This document shows positions 12,301 through 24,900 of a DNA stretch of 64,000 bases, piece after piece. The position numbers and the translations under genes are program-made. This DNA is from Petrosia ficiformis (taxonomy: Eukaryota > Porifera > Demospongiae > Haplosclerida > Petrosiidae), in assembly GCA_947044365.1 (NCBI GenBank), contig OX345636.1:32252712-32316711 (forward strand), read 5' to 3'. The first letter of the stretch is position 1; each line of letters opens with the position of its first letter. A model generated the notes under the pieces. It saw only the letters and a program-made list of their open reading frames with translations. It had not been told where the DNA came from and ran no database searches.

Positions 12301-15300
12301 TCCATCATACTTCGGCAAGCATGCTTTTGTAGTACCCGAATAAATTAATTGGAATGGAAGAAGATTACCTGTTCAGTATCAAATCGAATGGGATTTCCTC
12401 CATCATCACCACTGCCTCTCATATCTAGCAAGAACTGCTCTTTTGCTTCCTCCAAATTGGTCACAGCGATTTTTCTTGTTGACCCACCTCTTCTTTTGAC
12501 AAATTTCCTGCGATATAAGAGAGATCTGGCCCAATTCTTGGTGATTTCTATAGATCCACCATTTTTGGACAGAAGCATGCGATTGCTCGATTCAACGATT
12601 GCAGTTCCAATTGCCATGGTTAATGGTATAGTGACAACTCCTCCCTCATCACGTAAAGCCCTTATGTACCCTTTTACCTGTTTATCAAGCTCTTCTCCTA
12701 AGAGCAATGGGCGTCCTCTCTTTGCTGATGGCAAACTTTTTACACTCAGATCCATTTCTCCTGCTTTCCTTTTCTTCTCGCATTCAAATTTGTACTTCTC
12801 AACTCAAGTGCGTACACTGCTTTCCTTTATAAGCATATCAAACTTCTTATTAAAGTGTCTTACAGCTGAACAGTTTCCATTTTCTATGGCATACTTTGTG
12901 ATTTCAGCTTTTTGTTCTTCAGTAAGCTTCAGGTATGTTCCTCTCACCGCACGTTCTTTCTTCCTTAATTCTTCCACAACTTTGTTGGCAGCTATAATCG
13001 ATACTGAGGGAACTATGGCGGATGTAGGCCCCTTTGGATCAGGTTAGTATTGGCTTCCAGCTCTCTTGAAATAACTGTAGATATTCGACATCTTCTCAGT
13101 TTTGTTTCACACGACAACACGTGGTAAGAAATGTAAATTTCAAGGGGTTAAATTTTCGCAATGTTAAATTAACTCGCGAAAATCGCGAAATTTTGCACTC
13201 CCCTAAAATAACTGTGACTACGGTATCTTTCAATGACCACACACACATGTAATCATGCATGTACACACATAAACATATTCATGCATACACTCACACACAC
13301 ATTTCTACACATGCAACACACACATGCACACATTCATTAATACATTCACACGTTTCATTCACACACACAAACATATGCATGTATGCAAACACTCACACAC
13401 ACGCACATATATGTACACACGCACACCCACCCACACACTCACATGTACACACACACACACACACATGCACACACACACACTTGCACACATTTATACTCAC
13501 GCATATGTACACACGAGTGCACACTCATGCAATCACACACACTTTTACACGTACATGCACATACATGCACATTCATACATACAATCATATACACATGCAT
13601 GATTGACAAATAAACTATTTTGTTCTGTATTCACACACTCACAGAGACATATGTACTCACATACATGTTTATACATCTATACACATGCAACACACATGCA
13701 CATTCATTAAAACTCATAACACACAATCACACATGTATACAAGCATTCACATACACATACATGCACATGTATGTACACACACAAACATTCATGCATGCTC
13801 TCATATGTATGCAAATACTTATGCACACACATATACACACATACATGCATACACGCACATGTATACTCACACACACACTTATATGCTTACACGCGTGTGC
13901 ACATAGACACATACACAGTCTCATACGCTCACATACACATTAATTTATGTACACATGTATTACACATACACTCACATGTAGTACCGGACATTATTAAGTT
14001 TACATACTGTCTCTGTACTTCCATTGACTGCAGTGTACATTGTGATTGAAGTACACTGTACTTCTAAAGTACTATACAGTATTACACCTTAGTACTATGC
14101 TATCAGATATAAATGTAAAGGAAATTACCACATTACTATGATTACAGTACAAAGTGGTACTATCACTTTATTAAAGTGTATCTCCCATATACTGTAGTAT
14201 GTAAACTTAATAAAGTCCGGTACTGTACATGTACATACATATGTATACTTACATACACATACACACATGTACTCACACACATGTATGCTCACACATATGT
14301 TTACACACACACTTGCATAGTCATATATACACACACACATGTATTCTCATGTACGTACATTTTCACACATGTGCCATTATACACACACACTCACACAGAC
14401 ATATACATACACACACACACACAGTGTACAATAACACACATCTACTCACTCATGTATATATAAACACACATGTTCACTCTCAGACTTACTGCAATGATTG
14501 AAGTGTGTAAATCCAAAGAAGATATTTATTACATTCCAATTATAGCTTGTAGTGATCATATGTCATGTGATTATTACAGGTTGTCATTAATATTCATTTA
14601 AGTGATATGGTCCCTAAATAGATAAACAGTATATCACAATAATGAATAGTTTACATAGGCGTAGAAGACGGTCCGGCCGGACCAATATTTCCGATCCAAA
14701 ATTGAAATTTAATCATAAGAAAATTATAAAAATTGACAAAACATTTTGAAATTACGTAACCACACCTCCAATAAAATGGCACATCACAATCTTGGTAGAA
14801 AGTATGCAGAATCTTGGTGACAAAATTCAACCCTGAGATTTTCAGTATCCAAAGAGTCAAAAATTGTTTCTCAAGCATGATACACATAGAGTCTGAGAGA
14901 GAACAGATTCTCTCTGTGTTAGAGATGACTAAATCGCTGACTCAAAATTAATAATGCCAGCAATATAAATAATTAATTTTGCCCACACCTTTCATGAATA
15001 AATAATGACCGAAAAAATTTCCCACGCCCTCGGTGCGCCATTTTTTAGCCTGACCAATAAAAATTCCAGTCTACACCACTGGTTTATATTAATATACTCT
15101 CAATAGTAAACATATTTATATCAATTTCATGATATTATAAGCATCATGATGAATATGATATATGTATACTTACACAAGTGATAATATAATATCATTAATT
15201 TGTGTATTGTTTATATTTCATATCATATAAAACACAATAGTAATAACTGAATAATTATAAATTATTATATGAATGGATGGATAGATATGGACCTAGTTCC

Positions 15301-18300
15301 TTGAGAAATATTGAGTTTATGTAAACCTTTAGATTCTCTTAAGTGATTAATTAATATATTTTATAATATTACAATTTCAGTTTCATCTTTGTCATTGGTA
15401 TGTAATTATAGGTGTATATATTTGTTGTATCTAAAGTATGTGTAGCTTTTCAATGCTTTATATGTCATGTAGTAATGAAATCATTTCATACTCTTTTATA
15501 TTCTGTAGTATGGAAGGAATGCGATTCACCAGGCTGCTATGTATGGTCACAGTGAGACTGTAGACATGCTTATAAAAAGTGGAGTAAAACCAGATGCTAC
15601 AGATAAGGTAAGTTTATTAATTTTGTGTAAAATTAATTATGAAAATGTTGTTTTTATTTTGTATTAGTTTCATTCATTGTTTAATTCACTTCATATAAGT
15701 ATAGTATTGTAGATATATTACCCTATCTAATACTTATAATAATACTTATATCTAAGGGTAAAGTATTTATTATTTTCAAGGTAGTTCCATTTCATATAAA
15801 TCCATAATACAGTATATTATAGTGTGTAACATGTTTAGAATATAGTTACTATTTTATGGTAAAGAAGACCTAATAAGAAAGAATACTTCATTAGTAGACA
15901 GAAAGTAGTAAGACAAGTGTTAATGGACAGCACACATAAATTAGTGATTTTCTCAGTTTGATGACTTATAAACTACGAGAGTCGTCGGGACGGGACCCTC
16001 GCCTACATGGCAAAGTAACACAAAGCACTACAATTTTTTTCAAAATATAGTGAAGTTTGTGAATGAAACAAGCAAAACTTTGGGAATAGAAATATAAATT
16101 TATGGGCATTAATTAAAACTGTTATAACTTTATATCCTAAAAGACAAAATAAGGATATCAACGAAAGAAATGTATAATTTGTATATAATTATACCTTACA
16201 TCTAATTCTTAAACAATGAAGAAGTTCTCAAGTCTACCTCTAAAGTCTCTGTGCGAAAACGTATTGAATCACCTCTACCACGTGTTTAGTACATGACGCA
16301 TGCACGCACATACCTGTAGGCTGAGCTAGGTAGCTTCTTTCTTGCATCAATGGTGGTGTAGTAGCAACCATTACCTCGATTGTTTTTGGTTTGAAGTGTT
16401 TCTTGGCTAGCGACAGCCGTGAAACAGGACACTTGTGTTTTGTGTGTCCATATTTACTCTCGTTATCGCCCTCGTTTCATCTTAAAGTTGTGAAACTGTA
16501 ACTGTGAATTATAAAAATTGTCAAAACTTTAGAACCAAAAGGTTTTAGAAGAGTTCCTACGTTATTTTTTTCCTTGTATAATTTGAAGTCTACCAGTACC
16601 CCGTTTGAATTGTCAATGTTTTTATTTTTCCAGAAAAAGTGCTAACACACAGACAGACAGACAGACACACAGACAAACAATTACTGTACCCTGCCGCCTA
16701 CGCTACGCGGCGAGGGTAATAACATTATTCAGACTAGCACAAACTTTGTTTCTTTTCATTGTATGAATTGCCATACTAACTTTACAAATAGATTTCTATT
16801 GGATTTAGAAATGTCTAATTGACCAATCAGATTGGAGCATGTTTTGTAAACTATAATCTTTTATTCAATGTTAGATATAATGTTTAATTGTGTGTTTGAA
16901 TAATAATAAAGTCTATTGTATTTAGTTTATGAATTGTTCATATTAGTGTATCATATCAAACATGATACTGATGATATCATAAATTATAATACCTGTGGTA
17001 ATTATATTTTGTATCTATGGTACTGAGTGATCTTTTATTAGCTTTTATAAGTCCATTGATACAAACACTATTAATAATATGATATATCAGTTGTAACATA
17101 TATGCTTTTCATATCTAAAGTTGATTTGATAATGATGTTGTCTCTATGATGAGCAATCCTGTTTATATTAGATAATTTCAGAACTCTTCTTTCATGAATA
17201 ATATGTCAAATATCAAAAATTGATTTATAGTTTATTGTAATTAGGTATTTAGTACTCTTGAGAAAACGTGAAAGCACTCTTCCAGTATATTGCCTAAATT
17301 GCAACATGAAACCACATCATAAATACATGTATTAATTTCTTTAATATACACAATAAACAATGTTTAACAGATTTATTGTATGATATTTTATAAATGTGTA
17401 TTGTGTAATTATCATACAGTACACATGTACTAATACTAGAAATAAATTCATTTGATTGACTCAATTATCATACTAGGAAACAATAGATTACCATCAATTA
17501 TCTTACCTCACTAGTAAGGGATTGTATATGGAAATAGCAATAATTAAATTCCAATAATTTTATAGATATACTCAAACAATGTGTATTTTAACAAACAAAA
17601 TGTTATAATTACACACTAATTTGATAGTATAAGGAAACAGACTATGTAGCAGAAGGTCCTGGGTTCAATTCCTAGTCAGATTCCAGTTTTCCTTAGTTTA
17701 TAATTCTCTCATGCCTGCATATCATAAATATTGTAATATTTGTATATCTACAGACATGTAGACTACATTACAAATTTTATAGTATAATTATAATGATGTA
17801 AGGATCATGATTAAATATTAATGTGCATAATAATCATTGTAATTAATTACTAACCAAATCAATTAAACACCTACAAATAAATATATATAATTAATTATCA
17901 GGAATGTTGTAATTACATTTGCAAATGTAATCATTACAACTCAATTACTTTGTGAAATTTCTTGTAATGATTACAATTGCAATTACTAATTGATTTTAGT
18001 GGCAAAAATTGTTATTATTACTTTTAAAATGTAATCAATTACTAATTACAATTACAAAAAAAAATTTACAATGTAGAATTCTAGACCATGTGTTCATTAA
18101 CTTTTTAAAATACAAGGTTCTCAAAGTTATTTGGTAGCAAACACTTCATTGAGCATGACATGGTGATAAAATTAACATTTTCAGTGAGCACAACTGACCT
18201 GTATGCACATAACACACAAATCAATTACAATTACAATATTTAAATTACAATTCCAATTACTTCACCTTAAAATATCTCAATTTCAACTACCATTACAATT

Positions 18301-21300
18301 ACTTGGGGAAACGTAATTAATTGTAATCAATTACAATTAATAATCACAATTACAACATCCCTGATAATTATGTTGTACTCTAGTCAGTCATATTGATAAT
18401 TACATGTTTCTTTATTCATACAAGTCATATGTACTTATACACTGCAGAAACATAATTGTTAAAATAACTATTTCATTGGTTAGTACAGTTACAAGGATTT
18501 AACAATTAGTCAGTTATTCAGGTTGTTATGGATTCACACATGATAATTCTATAGCTACTTTGTACTGATTATAATCAATTAGTTGAAGCAATATAAGTTT
18601 AGGGTGCTGTCTATTCACATTAATTTTCATACCAAGAATTTACTTATTTACCATTCAAAGTGATTTTATCTGGCAGTGTTTGGCCAACAAAATGGTTTGG
18701 AAACCGGCAAAAACATAATTTAATTTATTCTAATGTTCATTTTTATGCTTAGTACACATAATGTGATAGTAATATCATGCATGTAGTCATAAACACACTA
18801 CATTGAAATTAGTGTTGTTTTTGTTATCTATAACTATAATTAAAACCCCTTACAGTAAGGCCTTTTGACTTTTAGTTAACTAAACTATAACAATAGTACA
18901 TAACATGATAGTATTTGTAAGACAATGATAATTCATTATACATATCATGTATAATGACTTACTATTATTTATAATACTATCATGATTATGTAACTATTGT
19001 TCTTCTACTTGTAAAGTTGTACTATTATAGTTTGTGTATATAACAAGGTGTTATAATATTGTGTGTATTGATTGATTACTGTACATGTCATGTTGAGTGT
19101 ATATATGAATGTGTATAATTACACACATGTCCTGCTGGAATATAATCATTTTGAGCTTTGTAGTATTGTATTTTATATTTATACTGTTTACTCAACAATG
19201 ATAGACAGCAAATCATAGATGATATTGTTAATGATTTTTATCCACTATATTCACTACATTCTTTCAGAAAGTCATTTGCTATTCTTTTTGTTTGATACAA
19301 TCTACAGTATAAATCAATAAAAAGTTAACGTTTCGTCTTTGTAGTATGAATGATTACGAAACAGACCATACCATTTTATTAAAGTTGCGTAAAAAAACTT
19401 TATTTGTGTTTAAACATTTAATGAAAAATAATGCTAAAAAGTAGGTGTGGCAAACAAGCCAAATGGCCAAGATTTTATTGTTAGATTGTCTCAGAAGAAT
19501 TCAGATCTAAACAAAGTTGATATTCCAGAAGGTTAAGGCTCTGTACAACTTTGCCTGCAGTCACAGGTCTTTGTTCCCTGTAAAACTAGCAAAACGATTG
19601 TCTTGACAAAGATTGGCGTGACCAATAAAAACGGTCAAGTTTTATCAGATTCTCCTACCTTCATAGATGTTAGGAACAGCTTGAAGCTTTCTTCGAAGTT
19701 AGCATAAAGACTGGTGAATATGTAGACAACTCCTACAGTTCAGTTTTACAGACAAAAAGCTTCAGTTTTCTTGGTGAATACTTGATGGTCAATTTTTCCT
19801 TTATATAAACCATTTATTTACCATTCAAACTGCATTTTGTCCATGATTTTGCATACTATAGAATGTAGAATATGTGTAGTACAAAAACGGAACATTAACT
19901 TTTTTTTTACATATACTGTATAAATGGTTGCTTTGATATTGGAAAGTTTGTTTATTGATCATGTAGATTAAAGTCACTAGTACTACTATTATACTTCAAC
20001 AGCACTATTCAATAACAAGTATTTGAAATTGTAATTATTGTATAAGTAATAAATCACTGTCTGATAGTAGGAGTATCTTGCTGGATATCAGAAGGTCGTG
20101 GGTTGAATCCTTATTTGGGATGCTGACTTTAGTTCCATTTGTGTCTGTGGAATGCAATTAAGTATGAGGTATTGTACTTGAAGTATTACTTATGATTATA
20201 ATTGTATATTCATAATTATATAACCCCTGTAATATAAACTATATAATTATAATTGAAGCTGAAAATAATTTTCAAATAATAATTTCTGAACAATGGTCGA
20301 CTGAACTTGTCAGTTACATCCTCTACTACTGTCTACTCACTTGATATAATAATCATTGTACTTTACTTCAATGTAATATTCATAGTTTAAGCTGAATAAA
20401 ATGAACTCATATACTGACATGCACACACACATATGTGTCTGCACGCATATATGCACATACAGAAATGCTCACAGAAATAACACACACTCACACTTGCACA
20501 CACACACATGCACAGTGTATTGTACTGTACTGTATTCTTGTAGTAACTCGAGGTATTTTATGTATGACTTCCAATATATATTCAATAACAACGATAATAG
20601 TGAACTTAACAACAACTGACAATAACTGACTTACAGAACTTAAAAACACCTGGATAACACATGGAGAACACATGCAATAGACATGCTAGAGAATATTCTA
20701 GACTAATACACAATGAGTCAATAACTGTTAAATATAACACTATATTGCATAATAATTATAACACTAACTATAGTCCATACAGTTACCACAATTCTTAAAA
20801 ATAGATTTTTAACTAGATTTAATCTCACATTTACACAAGCTGAACTAAACACTTGACATTTGACCTGAAGTGTAATTAGTCTATCTAGACCTAGCATATG
20901 CTGACCTTTAAAGCTCATGGCACAAACTATATATAGTTAGAAGCTACTACAAAGAACCCACCAGCCAGCCTAACTTGTAAGCATTGAAAGAATGATGTAT
21001 GTGCTTGTGTTAACAAAATATATGAGTATGTGTGCAGTGAAAAAATAAAATAATAATAATATTAATAGTTAAAATCTTAGTCTACCAGACTGTAGCAAGC
21101 CATGAGTTGGGAGATTAAAGAGTCTGAAACTTATAGTTATGTAATGACCGGATAGTGGAGCTCCCCTGATGACCAGATAAAATATTTATAAATACAAATA
21201 AGCCTACCCATGTAGTCAGAGAGTGTATTCCTACATAAGATAAACATATTACCTTAAAAAGTATGTATATATATATTAGTGCTCTCCACAAAGCTGGGGA

Positions 21301-21946
21301 AGCATGGCGCTTCACCCCGCTATTTTTCCGAACAACCTGCTATGCAACCTGCTTTAAAAATCAAATTAACCTTTAAAAAAGTAAGTATGTAATAAAATAT
21401 GTAATAAAATATATTTGCTTAAAATTAATACAAGTATGTAATGAAAAGATAATGTGTGTGTAAATATGTGTGTTTCTGATACATGTTGATTTATCTGCTT
21501 GTGTATTCAGTCATGAGTATGTGTTGAGTGTTTATATGTGTATGTTTTATGTGTTAATGAAAAAATAATTACAAGTATTTGTAATTATCTTTATAAATCT
21601 TTATATCTTTATACGTGTAGAAACTTGTGTATTTAAAAGGTGACAAAATAATTATATTTAATGAGAGAGCTGTTGTAGTTCACAATTAGTCCAGACAATA
21701 TATCAAACCATAATTATAATTTTGTTTATATTACTACACAAATTACAAAATCAATTCATAACTAGTATCCAGTATACAAATATATATATTCCTCTATTCT
21801 CTTCTCTTGACAGTGATAAATATTTGAAATTATTTGTAAAAACAAATAAATATTACAACTCTTTGGAGTGATGGAAGTAGTTTTTATTGATTAAAAATAA
21901 ATACCCTTACACACACACAGTCACACACACACACAGTCACACATAG

Positions 21947-21986
<40 letters not shown>

Positions 21987-24900
21987 GCACACACACACAC
22001 AACAGGGATGGGTGATAATGACAGAACATGATACAATTGTCATAATATATGAAAAAATAATTATCATAATAATTATGAAGTTCAATAGTATAGTAGTATC
22101 AATATATGTCTTTTCAAACTAGTATTAATAGACAATGTAAACTGTATACTGTTTACAATTGTAACACACACAAGTAGAGACTACAACATAGTACTAGACA
22201 CAAATCTACTATATTATTTCATTTTCATGTTTTCCATATAATATTATTACTATTATATGCTATCTTACCAGAAGTATGTGTAAATGTAAAACTATATATT
22301 TGATTTTACTAGTTTAATGGGTGCTTTTTAAACTTGTGTAATTATTATAGTTATACTGTACAAGATTGCAGTTTTGCACTACACATTTAAATATGTGTTG
22401 TATCTCTTTTTCATAGGATGGAGAGACACCATTACATCATGCTGCATACTGGGGATGTGAAGAAACAGTAAAACTTCTTATTGCAAACGGAGCAAATCTA
22501 AATATCCAAAATAAGGTTAGTAATCAAATGATAACATTCTCATAATTAATGAACTGTTTCTTTACTTATAATAATCATGTCCTAATTTATGATAATTATA
22601 ATTATATTTGAATTTCCAAGGATTAGTAAAGACTGAATTATGTTTCTAATAGTATAACAAGTACATCATGTGTTATGATGTGTAAACTAACTGGAATAGA
22701 ATACAAAATATTCCTTGCAAACATATTCCCTACAAACATTAGTTTGATGTCTTTCAAGTAAATCATTTTAATTCAGCAATTAGGTGTAATTATAATAAAT
22801 ATTTAATCTTTTAAATCCCATAATTGGAGTTGGCGTGTTGGTTTACATCACCAAATTTAATTAAGAAATGTGTGGGCAGAGCATCTAGTAACTCACATTT
22901 ACAGCTCCTATAACTCAAATGTTTTAAGACTCAGAATTCTAACTTGATTTGCTGCAGAGAAGAGGTATTAAGAAATCCACACATGTAAAATGTATTCTTC
23001 ATTATCACCAGGAAGACTGTAAGGCAAGTGCTTCAAAGTTTAGCAGTTTATGGATAACGCCCAATTCTATACTCGCCTGTATAAGTTCCACTTTTTAAAC
23101 AAGACTGAGTTTTAACTTACTTGGTTTGACAGAAGACCGTCTAAGAAAGCCATAGATACCAAAATTACACTTTGTTAGCAACAAGAAAGTATCTAAGCGA
23201 GCATTTAAAAATGATTTTGTCAGTGGCAACACCCACACTTAGCAACTTCATCAGTTCCTCTGCTTGAATCCCTCGGCTTGTAGCCTCAATATTAGCACTC
23301 TCTTACAGCAGACTACCTTGTGTAAAAATGTGTTAGAAAAATTTCAAAAGACCTCTATAGTGCACACACAAATGCAAGGTGTGGTGTAATTATGCAAACA
23401 TGCACTTATGGTAATTTTGTGAGTTGTGACACTAAATAATTCCGCAATAATGCGCTTATGGGGTTTAAACGGTTAACCATTCCCTTTGTCTAGAGGATTG
23501 AAACTAATTCTATTACTGAAACTATTTATCATTTATTTATGTCAAAACTTCTCATCAGTTGTTCATAGCTTTATTACTAAACATTTTTAAATATCTTTCA
23601 ATGAATTCCAATCATTCTTTGTATCAGTTGAACCAGAATAATGAATCAAGTTTCAGTTACTTACACTTCTAATATTATCATAATTATGTAATATTTTTAA
23701 ATGGGCATGTGAAACGCTCCTTTACTAAATATTATTGTTTTACAGAAAGGAAATACTCCTATTCATGAAGCAAAGAAGCGAAACGAACTAAAGTGTGTTG
23801 ATATTCTAGAGACAGCTATGGTATGTTATTTTTAGTGTTATAATTCAACAATGTCTTGTTCCTTTTTATATTCACATGATCTGTTAATAAATTAATGATT
23901 TGAAATGATTAATATCTTAAATTAGTTAGGTTTGAAATGTTGTGTATTCCAGTGGAAGAATGTATAAATATATTCATATTACTATGATCTGTTCTATTAA
24001 TAATATAATTACACTTTATTTTTGAAAGGATGTTTTACTGAAACTACTTTTTTATGTTGCTTACAATTTTATATTTGAATAGGAACTTTTGAAGCCATTG
24101 CTTATCAGTAACTACAACAGAATGTTTCTGAATGCCTTCCCTATTTTGACACAAATATCTACAGCTTCATTACAAATATTAATTTACCAGATAATACAAC
24201 TTTAAGCTGTTAATATTAGATATAACCAACAATTCCTTAACAGTAATAGTATAATAATAATAATACTCATACTAATAATAATTAAGTAGAATATAATTAT
24301 AGTGATATAATTACAATTATACTATTTCTTGTAGTCCAAACAGTCAGAACCTATGAAAGTCAAGCCTGCACAAAATGTTTCAGTAGAAGAACAAGGTGAA
24401 AATATTTTCTATTATGATTAGTGATTTCATAATCATGTATTTATATGGTCATGACTTCTATTATTAGTATTTGAAATACTTACCTCTCTGTCTGACGTTT
24501 ACATTTTAACTTACAAAACAAAACAAAATACCAGACATAGCATAGACAATTAATATTTGGCCATTTTGCAAGTAAATCGTTAGCTTAGTGTACTCTCTGG
24601 ATGCTATCTCATGATTCAGATATGATATTGATAATACAACCTCAAACCCATACTGTATAATGTTACATATTCATCCATTAATGTTATTTGAATATCATTT
24701 ATTACTAATTATATTTGGTAGATCATTTAAATGTTTTTCTTAATTTACACTGCAAAAACAGAATTGTTAAAATAACTATTTTATTGGTTAGTACAGTTGC
24801 AAGGATGTTTTAACAATTAGCCAGTTATTCAGATTGTTATGGATTCACACATGCTAATACCATAGCTACTTTGTACTAATTATAAATGAATTAGTATACT

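Larger units (their letters stand above)
14160..22341. repeat. Copy B of the large direct duplication
   Basis: The second direct copy, about 8.2 kb, carries the ankyrin exon at 15509-15607. It is followed without interruption by the intron leading to exon 22417, so copy B is in the ancestral context at its 3' end. Differences from copy A outside the exon are scattered single bases and short indels. Confidence 0.92.

Noticed and set aside
12349..13047. 232-codon open frame on the plus strand
   Set aside because: It is antisense to the pogo-like transposase, whose minus-strand frames carry recognisable HTH and DDE motifs; this frame has none.
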